DNA of 64,000 nucleotides, taken from positions 1,143,501 through 1,207,500 of the forward strand of contig NC_063074.1 in the NCBI RefSeq assembly GCF_022605165.1, given 5' to 3'. The stretch's first letter is position 1. Every line of letters starts with the position of its first letter. The notes beneath the pieces are model-generated. The model made no database searches. It was not told where the DNA came from and was given only the letters and a program-made list of their open reading frames with translations. Below are positions 34,910-46,634 of the stretch, piece by piece. Made by a program: the position numbers and the translations under genes. The stretch is from Purpureocillium takamizusanense (Eukaryota > Ascomycota > Sordariomycetes > Hypocreales > Ophiocordycipitaceae).

Positions 34910-36752
34910 ATGGCGGACAAGGACAACAAGGCGTACAAGTATCGCCAGGAGATCAGTCAGGTTAGTAGTGGCAATCCCCAGATCTCCCTTTCGATTCAGT
35001 GAATGCAATTCGCACGGCGGATCGTGAACCTCTCGTTCCCTGGGCGGCGGCGGCGGAGCCGATATATCCTTGGACTCGCCTCACCTGGTCGTCTCAACAC
35101 CCGCGGAAGCCTCCCCTCGGGCTCCTCAATCGATATCGAGGATGCTGACGCACATGCGCCGACTGTGTCGCCTCACGAACCCGGTCCAGCACCAGTCACT
35201 CACCCCCCGTTGAACAGGCTTCAACAAACTGGCATCAGATGAGACGGGATTGCTCCCGCCGCTGGGCCCGGACCACCGCCCGCGGCTCGTTGAGGTCGTA
35301 CCAGCTTGCCCTACGTCGAGAGAAACGCTGCGTGTTCAGGCCCGGTGCCCCAATAAGCTGCTGCGCAAGACCCGGAGCGTGCTGGCTGTGGGAGCGGCTC
35401 AAACGAATAGTCATCGGTCGCCGGGCTCGCGCAGCTGCGAGCTGTGCGGTGCGCTGAACGGCCGCGCGCCCGGAAGCCAAATATGCTACCTGGTCGCTCC
35501 TGCACTGCACTTTGCCACTCAACCTCTCATCTCTCGCAACTGCATGGCAAGCAGCTCCTCCACCTGGTCAAACTCCTCAACCCACAACAACACTGGAACC
35601 CTCCAACTCCGCCGCCCAGCATGGACGCCAACGAGCAAGGCGAACACATGCCCATGTTGATGCCTCCGCCGCCGGCAAAGTCGCAGAAGTCGCCGCGTGA
35701 ACTCATGGTTAACACGATTCGGCAGATGATGTACGTATCGGGCGAGACCGCCGAGCCTTCCGTTGAGACTACGAGTATCATCGAGGACATTGTGCGGCAG
35801 CAAGTCATCGAGCTGGTGAGCTGATTTCCCTTTCTCCCCTTGGTCATTTCCTACCGCGGCTCCCACAGCTGCTTTTGGCATTCAAATAATGGCTTGCTGA
35901 CTCGCACACCCCCCCTCTCAGCTCCGTAATTGCACTGAGCTGGCCTCGCGCCGCGGCTCCAAGTCTATCAGTACAAACGACCTCATCTTTCAGATCCGCC
36001 ACGATCAGGCCAAGGTGTCGCGGCTGCGCACCTTCCTCTCGTGGAAGGACGTCCGCAAGAACGTCAAGGACTCGGACGACAAGGGCGCCGACGCCGACCT
36101 GGCCGCGGGCGACGACCCTGTGGGCGGCGTCGTGGCCGGCTCGGGCGGCCCCGTCGACGAGGCGGCCAAGAAGAACAAGAAGGCCAAGGTCGGCTTGCCC
36201 TGGGAGCCCGCCTCCTTCTTCTCCGTCGAAGTGCCTGAGCGGGAGGACGAGGAGGACGAGGAAGAGGACGAGATGAACTACATGACCCTCCAACGCCTCC
36301 GCAAGGCCGACGAGCGCACCAAGCTCATGACGCGTGAGGAGTACGTCACCTGGTCCGAGTACCGACAGGCCTCGTTCACCTGGCGCAAGGGCAAGCGCTT
36401 CCGCGAGTGGGCCGGCTTCGGCATCGTCACCGACAGCAAGCCCTCGGACGACATTGTCGACATCCTCGGCTTCCTCACCTTCGAGATGGTCGCGACCCTC
36501 ACCGAAGTCGCCCTCAAGGCCAAGGAGCAGGAGGACCTGGCCCGCGCCCAGTCGGGCGCCGACAGCGTCGCCGGCGCCAAGAAGCGCAAGCACCAGCACG
36601 GCCTCTTCGACCCCCCCAGCGAGGGGAAGACGCCCATCGAGCCGCGGCACGTCCAGGAGGCGTTTCGTCGCTTCCAGCAGCGTCCCAAGAAATTGCGCGC
36701 CATGCTCAACGGCACCCGCCTCATCCAACACACGCCCCTCAACATCATCTAG
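34910..36752 (+). CDS. SPT3: SAGA subunit SPT3 (TAF13/TAF11-like histone folds)
   Basis: Exons are 34910-34960, 35726-35815 and 35922-36752, giving 323 residues. Spt3 is the SAGA coactivator subunit that contacts TBP. The short first exon [17 protein letters not shown] joins in phase 0 to [16 protein letters not shown], restoring the N-terminal histone-fold helix. A second exon ends VRQQVIEL, followed by [20 protein letters not shown]. An acidic, Lys-rich linker (KKNKKAKVG, then [10 protein letters not shown]) precedes the C-terminal histone fold ([20 protein letters not shown]). A nuclear-type [10 protein letters not shown] and a basic tail end the protein. Intron 1 is 765 nt, very long for this window. 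It contains an in-frame ATG at 35621 that could give an alternative 35-residue N-terminus. Confidence 0.94.
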
Positions 36753-37243
36753 ACTGTGGTCTCGACTTTCTCACCGTCCGTACTTGTCTTGCTCTCCTTT
36801 GGCGTCGGCGCATGGTGGATGCCCACGAGCTTAGTGGGATGTGGCTCTTGTTCACGGCTGGCTTCGGGTTTTTTTTGGGGGGGGGGGGGGAGTCTCTCGG
36901 TTCGCAAGGGATTTGAGGTTGTGCTTGGTTTCGTGGCCAACAGGATACCCGAGTTGTCTTTCTAGGCATTTTCTGAGACGTGATAGAGTCAAAGAAGCAT
37001 CATGATTCTATTTTCTCCTCTCTCAAGAAGGAAGGCAGTGGGGCAAGAACAGTGACCTCTTGGATTAATCGCCATCTAACCTGACAGACCATGTCCCCTC
37101 TCATATGCATCGTGGATCCAACATCGATGCAACACCAGTCTACAGGCGGCCCTCTAAAACGCCGACCCGCTGATGCTAATGTATGAGAAGCCAAGTGAAC
37201 AATACGACGTATTAAATCAAACACTTTACACAGTACGCCGTGC
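36753..37243. other. convergent intergenic region SPT3 / FUSC gene
   Basis: This contains a T8-G14 homopolymer pair at about 36868-36890. I see no gene. Confidence 0.55.
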
Positions 37244-40200
37244 TCAATGCCCGCCAAATGTAAATCGTCTCCGTCGTACCACCGTATCAGCCCGCCGCAA
37301 CCTCGTCCCGACCCTCTGCAGGCTCAGGGGCAGGACTTCGTCCTCGTCCTCGCCGGCGGCGGCGGTGGCGCCAACGTCGCCAGCTGCGTTGCGCTGGCCG
37401 TGCTGCGAAGCCTGTTGAGCGAACGTCGCGGCTCTCCGCAGCGATACTCCCGCGTCGGCGGCGTGGCTCGCGGAAGTGGCGGCAGACTCATGGGCATCCG
37501 CCGTCGACCCGGAGCCGCCGGACTGCGACGACCCGACCTTGGCCAGTTGCTTTTGGTCTCCGCCGAGGGTCTGAGCGTAATCGCCATAGTTAGGCCGCTC
37601 GAGCATGCCGCTTCGGAAGGCGTTGACTCCGACCAGCAGCTTGACCAATTCTATGAGCTCTTCGAGATACTCGATGATCTCCATCATGCCGGCGGTGCTG
37701 GCGTTCCACGAGAGAAATTTCCGCTTGGTGATTAGACTCGCAGTTTCTTCGTCCAGTTCGGCCCTAGTCGAGAACCGCCTGACGCCGGAGACGTCGGCAT
37801 CCGACCTTTGCCTCATGAGGATCGCGCGGACGCGGTTGATCAGCCGCAGCTGAGCGAGACGCGCCGAAGGGATGAACTGGGGTAGTGGCAACCACGTGGT
37901 GAGGGCCTCGTTGACAGAGAAGAGCGTGAGGGTGCACGTGGCGGCTACGCTCCTCCTGTATGCGTACACCTCTGAGTTGAGGTCCTCGAGGATGGAGGAG
38001 CCGTAAGCGAGGCGAAGCTGCACGACGCTGTCCATTCGGTCAATGATCTGGTGTAGAACGTATATTATTTCCTCGTAAATCGGAGCAAGAGGCTTGAAGC
38101 TGCCCTTGAGGCGCGGTTCGTTGAAGCAAAAGGGGAGAAATGTCTCTGCGGCCGCAAGTGCTGCTTGCGCCTTGTCGCGGGCACGATTGAAGCGGTTCAG
38201 AAGCTTCTCTGATTTCAAATCGAGTCGCTCTGGCGTGTCGACGCCAACAGCAAGGCTGGCTTGCATCTTTTGCACCTGTCGGACCGATGCAGAGAGCGAC
38301 TCAACAAGGCGGTCCCGGGCTCGAACGGGAGCGATACAAACTTCGACGAGAACGGCAACAAGCCCGCCTATAATGAAGGCGACGAGACGCTTGTAATACA
38401 CCGTGACCGCCTCTGAGCCAAGGTCGATTGACGCTGTACGCTTGTCAGTATCAACATTTTGGGGACCGCTGGGCACTTGACTTACCGAGCGTGACAACTG
38501 CCATGGATACAATGGAAACGATGCCCGCCTTGACGTACTTGGTCGTGATCTGTACATACACGGAGGGGACGATACCCAACACCAATATTACCACGGCGGC
38601 GACTCGATTTCCTCTTCCGATCTCGACGGCCAGGTATCCAAAAGTGCAGCCGATCACAACACCAAATATACGCAGGCCAAAGGCGAACAATGACGTGCCA
38701 ATGGCCACTTCGAAGACGAGAATGAGCTGCATGGGCGCCCACACGCCGCGCACCTCCGTGTACCAGGCGTTCCAAGAAGCCACCAGAGCTGGCCAAGTGA
38801 CTAGAAACACAGCCATGGCCAGCTTGACCGCATAGTGGAGGTCATCCGAGCCCTGAGCCCACTCGATTGCATCGGCGGCGCAGGCGCGGGTCATCATCAT
38901 CCAGCCCTTGCCCACTGGTCTTTTGGACTTCTTGCGGCTTTTGTGCCCGTGATTCAAGTCTTTCGACTTCGTGGGCTTTTCTGAAGGAGCATTCGCAGGG
39001 ACTGCTTCTTCGTCTCCTGGATACCGAAGGCCGTCGTCGTATGGCGGTGGCTCCTCATCCTTGGCGGCTGGTGCTGAGCGAGAACCCTTGCCCGTGCGGG
39101 CAGCTTTCTTCGCCCTTTCGGGGAGGACCATGGCGTCAGACTCTCCTCCCGTGCTGAGCCACTGGCGGAGACTGGTGATGTGAGGCATCCATATCCGTGA
39201 GCGATTGTGGCGTCGCTGTCTCTTGTCAACCAGGATGCGAGCGTGGCGGAGCATTCCTAGCACTTGAGCCGCCGAGTCACGATATGCAAGCAGGAAAGAC
39301 GATGCCAAGAACGTCTCCATGCGCGGCATGAGGTCGACAGACTCTCCCGACTCCATCGCAGCGCGCTTGAGCTCGTCCGTCGACCTCCTATCAAACCGAG
39401 CAATGGCTCCAGTAAACTCGTCGATCCGCAAATCGATTTCTTCCAAATGTATTCCATGTGGAGCCGGAGCTCCCGAGGGCAGAGTCGGCACGTCGTAGCA
39501 GTAGGCGAGACACGACGCCACGAGGATGACGGCGTCATCCATTGACGCCTGGAACTCGAGCACGGGGGCTTTGATGTGCTGTAGGATCGACTCGAGAAGC
39601 TGGGCGCTGCCGGTCTCGAGTTCCTTGACAGGCTTGACCTTATCAATCCTGTCTGCATAGCTCTTCTGCTTGTCGAATTTTGGCCGTGAGACAGGCGTTG
39701 TCGGTCCAGAGTCGGGCGTCAAGTCCGGAGTGACCGGCCGAGAGGGCCGCTCTGTGCCCATAATCGGTTCTTCGGCGTCGTCTTCGTTACCGAGCACGAT
39801 AAACTTGTTCTCGCATGCTCCAATGAGGATAATGATGTTTTGCACAGCGCTTGTCATGAGTTGGGTGCTAATGGGTTTCATCGAGATGGGTGGGAGCGCG
39901 GATATGGAGATCTCAAAGTTAACTTCATTCTGGGCGGCCTTGCAACGGGACAGTTGCGCTCGAAGCTTCGACTTTTGCGCAGTCAATTGAGCGAGACTTG
40001 TCAAGTGACAGGGAATGTCGGCGAAGGCAGAAGGCGTTTTGGAAGCTTTGAATGGGCTAGGAAGTTGTGCCAGGAGCCCGGCAAAGCGGCGTTTTGTCGA
40101 CTGCCATCTTGACATTTGCTTGCCATGGGAGCTCTTGTGTGTCGAAGCAGCGAACAGCTCCTTGCACTCTTCGGCGTCACCTCCGGGCGTAATGAACCAA

Positions 40201-40820
40201 TGTGTCGCGCGGTCCAAGGTCTCCATAGTGTCCATCAACGTGTCGATGGTTGACGAGCCCAGATAGCTGCTGGAGAACTCGGGGAAAATGGCAAGATGAA
40301 CGACGAGAGCAACACCTGCACCGATCAGCGTCGGGACGTAAATGGTTGTGAAGAGCGTCGTGGTCGCCGTCGAGGGTAGTTGGATGGTCAAGAGCGATTC
40401 AACGATGAGAAAGTAAACGAAGAGAAAGAGGCGCGGACTTGACGACCGGAAGTAGCCATGCACAAGTGTGGTCGTCAGGAGGAACAGGGCGCGGATCGTG
40501 TAAGCCGCCGGAGGATTGGAGTCCTCCACGAGGCTGGATAAGTACAGAGACAAGAGCGACCACGCGAGGCCGACCAGGGACCCGAGGAGAACCATGAGCA
40601 GCGCCTCGATCATGCTGCCCATGCGCTGGCCGGGGTTGGCGAAGACGGCAATCAAGGGGATCAGAAAGGTGGACTTGGTCTTGAGAGACGGGAGGATGGC
40701 GATGCTGACGGCGATGACGGCAGCAACAGAGTTTTTGATGATGCGCTGCCATGGGGCCTTGGTCTGGCAGTCGCCCCAAAGGAGGCCGGCGAGCCTCTTG
40801 ACTGGGTTCGAGCGAGCCAT
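37244..40820 (-). CDS. large FUSC-type membrane protein (DUF2421 / ER-transporter-like)
   Basis: Exons on the minus strand are 40820-38486 and 38433-37244, giving 1174 residues. It contains two halves, each with a bundle of hydrophobic spans. The N-terminal half starts MARSNPVKRLAGLLWG and has KNSVAAVIAVSIAILPSL, GSMIEALLMVLLGSLVGLAW and LIGAGVALVVHLAIF. The second bundle is near residues 660-810 (LHYAVKLAMAVFLVTWPAL, AVVILVLGIVPSVYVQI). Between them is a long hydrophilic region with phospho-site-like PSRPVTPDLTPDS. The C-terminal 380 residues are soluble and helical, ending in a Ser/Ala-rich then Arg-rich tail. This resembles fungal proteins annotated with the FUSC/aromatic-acid exporter and DUF2421 domains; substrate unknown. 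The in-frame extension upstream to 41240 lacks family features and is left out. Confidence 0.88.
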
Positions 40821-41983
40821 GATGAGTAGAAGAAGAAGCTGACAGGAGACTGTCCCATCACAGCGGCCGGAACGGGCGGACGGGCGTCGTAGACACCGCG
40901 AGGAGATTGCGAGGTCGACGAGGTGTATGAGAGCGGAGAAGGCCCCTCTGCTCAACCCCCAAACTCGCGACTGGCAGATGCAGATCCAACCGACGTTACT
41001 AGAAATCGCCAGTGAGAGCAGCCGAGAGCGACTGACATGGCGGGGGCAGAGGCATGTCGTCGAATGGCGAGCGGCGAGAGTGGTGAGCAACCGGGGCGTG
41101 ATGCGAATCGCAGCGGCGCCAGAGTGTCGATCCAGGCAGTGGTGGCTGCGGTGCGGCGTCGAGGTGGGGAGGGGGGGGGGAATGCGGACGTGAAGTTGGA
41201 GAGGTCGCGTGAGAGTCTGATGCTGCCACTTGGGGCGCACGCGAGAGAGAGAGAGCGATTCCGGCCCGTGGTGGGTGGTGGTGGTGGGGGGACGGGAGTC
41301 GAGAAATAAAAAGCGGGCGCTTGCTTGACCCGCGCTTTCCTAAACAGTTTGGATTTCAATGCGAGTTATGTTCCAAGGTAAAGCGCCAAAATTAGATATC
41401 ATTTTGCCCACTTGAGGCGCTCTTCCGTATCCTCTCCTATGTAAAATTCGTGTCTGAAATCATTCGCATGCACGTATGCAAATCATGTCGTACTACGTCG
41501 TGAACCCACGTACATGGGCATGTCGTCAAGGCGAACTGGCTGGCTGGCTGCAGCCCAGCATCATATATGCGGGTCAACGGTGCAGCCCGGGCGGCGCCTA
41601 CAACCTGCACGGCGGCCACTCACTACCGGGGCCACTGAGAGGCACGACACCCGGACATGAATGGATGGAACCCCGCTGGATGCAGTTGCAGTGCCTGCCT
41701 CTGCCCGTCAGACCGTTGCTAATGGTACTACCTACGTAGGGCACCTAGTCGGGAACACCAGCCAATGACACGCCAGACAGGCTGCCCCGCGACATCCGCG
41801 CGCCAGAAATGGGAACCTCCCGTCCCGGCTCCCGACGACATTCCATCAACAGCCAGCCAGCCCCCTTGTTGAAGCTACGACCAGCGGCCGTCGCGAATCA
41901 CGACACCTCCCTCACGGCCCTATACCGCAGCCGCCTACCCACCCACGCACACACAGACCGGCATCGTTCGCCGCCCTCACACG
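40821..41983. other. divergent intergenic region FUSC gene / APS2
   Basis: This holds both promoters. Features are G-rich runs at 41168-41182 and 41275-41290, a GA microsatellite at 41245-41256 and a TACCTACGTAGG palindrome-like patch near 41728-41740. I see no gene. Confidence 0.55.
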
Positions 41984-42552
41984 ATGCTGTCATTTGTTCT
42001 CATCCAAAACCGGCAGTACGAGAAACCCACCCCTTTAACCCCCCCGGTTCCCTCTCTCTCGCACGCCAACCCTCCCCGGTGTTCATAGCTCGATCCCTCC
42101 AAGATGATGACGACGATGGCTGACCACGAAGCCGCGCGCGCGCATCCAACAGAGGCAAGACGCGGCTCGCCAAGTGGTACGCCCCCTACAGCGACGAGCA
42201 AAAGATCAAGCTCAAGGGCGAGGTGCACCGCCTCGTCGCCCCGCGCGACCAAAAGTACCAGTCCAACTTCGTCGAGTTCCGCAACAACAAGATCGTCTAC
42301 CGCCGCTACGCGGGGCTCTTCTTCTGCGCCTGCGTCGACACCAACGACAACGAGCTCGCCTACCTCGAGGCCATTCACTTCTTCGTCGAGGTCCTCGACG
42401 CCTTCTTCGGCAACGTCTGCGAGCTCGACCTCGTCTTCAACTTCTACAAGGTCTACGCCATCCTCGACGAGGTCTTTCTCGCCGGCGAGATTGAGGAGAC
42501 GAGCAAGCAGGTCGTCCTGACGCGCCTTGAGCACTTGGATAAGCTCGAGTAG
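41984..42552 (+). CDS. APS2: AP-2 adaptor complex sigma subunit
   Basis: Exons are 41984-42015 and 42153-42552, giving 143 residues, the standard length of a clathrin-adaptor small chain. The first exon encodes [10 protein letters not shown] and joins in phase 2 to restore [12 protein letters not shown]. Further motifs are [52 protein letters not shown] and [13 protein letters not shown]-2 sigma is part of the endocytic core that binds acidic-dileucine cargo signals. Sigma-2 rather than sigma-1 is inferred from the [19 protein letters not shown] segment. The intron is 137 nt with a GTACGA donor. An ATG at 42104 lies inside the intron and is not the start. Confidence 0.95.
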
Positions 42553-42913
42553 ATGGGGAGGGGGGAGGAGGGTAGGGAGAGAGTAAAGACGTAGGTGCGC
42601 GCGCGTGCGTGCCTGCTTGGGCATGTGAAGCGTTCGTCGTCCCCCTCAACGCAGGGGGTGGGCTGGACATGGGGTGGGAGGTCTAGGATCTTTTTCTCGC
42701 TTTGGGCGTCTGGGCACAGAATTCAGACCACGAGATATCATGGGCTGGCGTTGGGGCGTATCGAGGACATGGGGCGACATCCTCTTCTTTTTTATCAGAC
42801 TCTACATGGAGCAAAGCTACATCCACCGCATTTGTGCCACCCCATTCCCCTTCTCACGCAGGCTCTGGTGCTGTCGCGCCACACCATGGTTGAGCCCTCA
42901 CTTTCCCGGCCAC
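42553..42913. other. convergent intergenic region
   Basis: This is the 3' flank of APS2 and of the zinc-knuckle gene. I see no gene. Confidence 0.55.
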
Positions 42914-44748
42914 TCAATTGGCTGCTTCTCCCTTCTGTGCCTCCGTCACCCGAACACCGGCTCCTGCCTCGGTGTGCTCATCCTCGGCGGCTTGCTCTCG
43001 CGCCGCATTGGCCGCCGCTCTCTCCACGTCGTCCGCCTCCGACATTTCGATTGCCGTGAGGCGTCGTGGCACGCGGCTGGCCCGGAAGTTGTCACGGTTG
43101 CGGAACAGGTCCTGCACCGAGGAGGGTCGCAGAGGCGATGCCGCCGCGGGCTTTCTGGCATCCTTGGGTTCGGTCTCGACAGCCGCCGCAGTCGCCTTCG
43201 GCACAGCCATCACATCGCCGGGCTCCTTGACCTTGGGCTTGGGCTTGGCTGGCTCTGCCAGCTGGCCAAGGGTAGGAATGCGCGCTCCTCTATTCTTCTG
43301 CTTCTTCCGCGCCGGTCCCTTGCTCCGTGGAGATGCGATAGTGTCAGCATCGCCCGGAAGGGGTCGCTTGTTGTCATCGAGCGAGAGGTCGTCCGAGAGT
43401 TGCGCCAGGAACTCATCAGCCTGCTGGAGCGCCTCCGCCTCGGTCTTCTTGTCGACGGGCGGCTTCAGGGTGTATGCATTGTCCTGTGTGCAACGGTTAG
43501 CATGTCCTACCGGAATGCGGCACGGGGGCGGGCAACGGTGGTAAGGGACTCACATGCTCCTAGGTCGACATGCCCTCCTGAGGTCCTGCATAAGGCAACG
43601 CGGGCAGCTCGAAGCTGGTGTGGGTAGTGGATTCGGAATTCGGACCCTTGACAACGCCGCTAAGCTTGAGCATATTTCCGGATTTAGTGACAGTTACGTT
43701 GGCGAGAGCCCGGCCGCTCGAAGTGCTGCTGGCTGGGTGTTGATCTTGAGAGACTGGAGCGTCGTGTGAGTAGGATCCCTTGGCGAAGAAACTTGCACCC
43801 GGAGACCTACCAGTAACATGTTCAGACGCCAGACTTTGGTGTGCTCCAAATGAGTGGCTAGGGGGCTTGAAGAGGCGGCCCTCGAGGGTATAATCGGGCT
43901 TCTTGGACGCAAGAGCATTGTCGGGTCCAGTGTGGACCTTGGGGCAGCTTCCCGTGGCATGGCCTGCGTTGTACATGTTAAGCTTCCGTTCCTCTCAAAC
44001 ACGTGGGGGGCGGGGGCCGTTGGGTACTACCTGTGGTGAGACATCGCGCGCAAGTAACCTCATTTGCGTCTTGACGAAGTTGCATCTCCTCTGGGGGCTT
44101 CTCATCTGTCAGAACCATGACCCACTTCGGGATCCTCGAGTCAACTCTCACCGAAAACACCGAGGCACGACTGCCGTAAGAAGTTTTCGAGGGCTTCGCC
44201 ATCTGGCCGTGCGGCTGTGGCTGCTGAAGGGCGTGCAAGGGGGCGGTCACGGGGCGGACGGCGGGAAGAGGGGCCAGGACATGGCCATTGGCAGGGCCCT
44301 GGAGCACCGTGAGGCCAGCGTAGAGGTCGCGAATGGTCAACATGACGGCGGCACGCGTGTCGCTCGCGCGTCCGAGGGACATGACCTTGGCCCACTTCTC
44401 GATGCCGTTGAGAGCGACGTTCAACCAGGTGACGACGGCCATGCGCTCGCCGCAGCCGCAGTCGAAGAGGAACCAAACACACTGGCGAATCGTCTCGTCG
44501 TCGGGCTTGGCGAGGGCGGCGAGGGTCCGCTCCTGCAGCCAGACGGCGTAGAGCGAGGCGATGCTCGCGGGGGAAAGGAGGCTCCGCGCGTCGGTGAGGC
44601 GGATCTCGAGGGCCGACTGGCTCATGTCGCCCAAGTCCGCGAGGGTGACGAGGTCAGTGCAGCCGAGGGCCTCTCGCGCGTTGCGGAGCATCTGCTCCTC
44701 CGAGTCGAACTCGGCGTGAGGGACCGCTGGGTCCTGAGCGTAAGACAT
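42914..44748 (-). CDS. CCHC zinc-knuckle protein with an in-frame TAG
   Basis: Exons on the minus strand are 44748-44031, 43963-43554 and 43483-42914. Exon 1 starts MSYAQDPAVPHAEF and encodes a helical, Cys-containing domain (CVWFLFDCGCGERMAVV). Its junction with exon 2 restores CARCLTTGHATGSC, a perfect C-x2-C-x4-H-x4-C zinc knuckle. Exon 2 runs to PYAGPQEGMST and then a TAG at 43560-43562, only two codons before an excellent GTGAGT donor. Exon 3 follows in the same phase and encodes 189 more residues (DNAYTLKPPVDKKTEAEAL, a KGPARKKQKNRG nuclear-type cluster, RLTAIEMSEADDVERAA) but has no start of its own. Either the protein ends at the TAG (376-codon exons 1-2 region), or the TAG is a mutation, sequencing error or readthrough site. 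A 60-nt in-frame intron at about 43816-43757 is possible. Nucleic-acid binding is inferred; the family is not recognised. Confidence 0.7.
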
Positions 44749-45493
44749 AGGGGATGGAAAGGGGGGATGGGGACGATGCTTGCGAGGGGATAGCAGAGAG
44801 GGCAGACGCCAAATGAAAGGGAGTTTCGTTTGTTGTTTGCAGGTAAAGTTGGAAGTTGGCAGTGCAAAACGCGTCGCGAGCAGGTCCAACGAGACAAGGG
44901 AGTCAACAAATAAATGCAAAAGAACAGACGGCAGCTCTCGAGTCAGGCGGAAGACGTGCTGGAGAGAGGGGTTAACTCCCGTGCAAGCGGGCGGTTGTGT
45001 GTAGAAGAGCTTTGACGGTGATCAAGCGGGAGAAGGGTGGTGAGCGGAAGAGAGAAAGAGGTTGCAGGTGTGAAAATTCGAAAACAACAGAGTGACGGGT
45101 CGGAGAAGGGGAGGGCGCTTTAAATACCGGCGGACGCGTGCAAGCCATCAATCCTCCCAAGGCTGTTCACAGCTGTCGGTTGCCGGGCCGCCGCCAGCTG
45201 GCCGACCTGCCAGCGATGCATTCAGCCGGGCAGCGGCCTGCCGGGTGTTCCCCATCGACATGCTGTTCAGGATCCGGGCCACGAGAGTGATTCAGGGCAT
45301 ACATTAGTAGGAGGTACTAAGCAAGGTGCAAGCAGTACTGAGGTAGCCAAAATGTTGGGGAAATCACAGCCGCTTTGCGAATGAGACCTATTCCTCCTAC
45401 CCATGAAAAGGACAGAAGAGGAACAAGGCAAGAAAACAACCTAGCAATCCTGCTCCCCCTCCTCCTCCATCCATATCATCAGCACCAGCATCA
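44749..45493. other. zinc-knuckle gene promoter / IST1 3' flank
   Basis: A minus-strand TATTTAAA element lies at about 45119-45127, 370 bp upstream of the zinc-knuckle ATG. A GTACTAA-type motif occurs near 45313. I see no gene. Confidence 0.5.
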
Positions 45494-46634
45494 TCACCTC
45501 TTCTTGAGCGCCGCAAACCGCCTCTCCAAGTCACTTATGTCCGGCACCGACCCCTCCGGCTCCTTGGCCCCGGCCGCCCTCCTCGAAGACGCCGACGCCG
45601 TGGCGGCTGCCGCGCCCTCCATTTTCTTGTTGGGCTTGAGCTCCACCGACCCCAGCGTCACCTTGGGGTGCACATTGTCCGTCGTCATCCGCGGGGGCGT
45701 CACCGTCACGGGGCTTCTGGGCCCGCCGAGCTGGCCCCGCGGCGGGTTCGTCGCCCGCCGCAGCTCCTCCTCGCCGCGCGACGCCTGTCGCCGCGCCGGT
45801 GTCTGCGCCTGGTTGTCTGCCACCAGCGGCTCCTCCAGTGCCTTTTGCGCCTGCCCGCCCGAGGGATTGTCGTCGTCGTCGTGATCGCCGCCGCCGCCGT
45901 CATCTTCGTCAAGCAGATCCGGCGGCGGAGGCGTCACCGCCCCCCGCCTCGGCCAGTCGACGCCATACGCCTTGGCAATCTCCTCGAGGTATCCCTGTAC
46001 CAGCTCCTGCCGCGGGGGCTCGACGCTGAGCTTCTTGACCACCTTGGGGTTCACCTTGCCGTCGGCATTGTCCATGGCCTCGAGCACAAACTCCTTGCCG
46101 TACTTTTCGGCCAGCAGCAGGCGCACGGTGCCCAGCTCCTTGATCTCCGTCTTGGGCGCCGCGTACACGATGCTCTTGACCGCCTCCTCCAGCCCCGGGT
46201 CGCACGCCGGTCCTTCGAGCAAGCCCGCGCGCGCCAGCAGCAGCTCGCAGTACAGCTCCAGCATCTCGTGCAGCTCGCTCGTGATGTCGGCCCTGATGAT
46301 GCCCTCGACGCGTATCGTCGCCGAGTCCACCTTGCCCGCCTCGAGCAGCTGCGCCATGGCCCGCCGGTGCGTCTTGCCGAGCTGCTCGTCGCGCTGCTGG
46401 ACCATGCGCAGCCGCGCGATGGCCAGCTTGAGCTGCACCTTGAGCTTGGTCTATTGTCGCCGACGTTGCCGCGCGGCGGGTTGTCAGCCCGCTTCCTGCA
46501 TCACCTTGGGGATGGGGGTCGTGGAGGTCCGGGCGACCATGGCCGGACGGGTATGAATGAATGCGCCCGCCAGGACGACAGCACGGAGGGAGTCAAGGGC
46601 TGGTACTCACCACGAGCGACGCCTGCGGAGGCAT
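45494..46634 (-). CDS. IST1: Vps4/ESCRT-III regulator IST1
   Basis: Exons on the minus strand are 46634-46611 and 46450-45494, giving 326 residues. Ist1 is an ESCRT-III-like protein that binds Did2 and modulates Vps4 in multivesicular-body sorting. The first exon MPPQASLV joins to TKLKVQLKLAIARLRM, the start of the Ist1 helical domain. Further matches are RRAMAQLLEAGKVDSATIRV, ELYCELLLARAGLLE, PKTEIKELGTVRLLLAEKYG and NPKVVKKLSVEPP. The C-terminal half is disordered and Pro/Asp/Gln-rich. It ends with ISDLERRFAALKKR, a MIM1-type motif (L-x-x-R-x-x-x-L-K) that binds the Vps4 MIT domain. The intron is 160 nt. Confidence 0.94.

Noticed and set aside
40821..41240. In-frame N-terminal extension of the FUSC-type protein
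   Set aside because: The 140 residues upstream of MARSNPVKRL are Ser/Arg/Leu noise from promoter DNA; the ATG at 40820 fits the protein family better.
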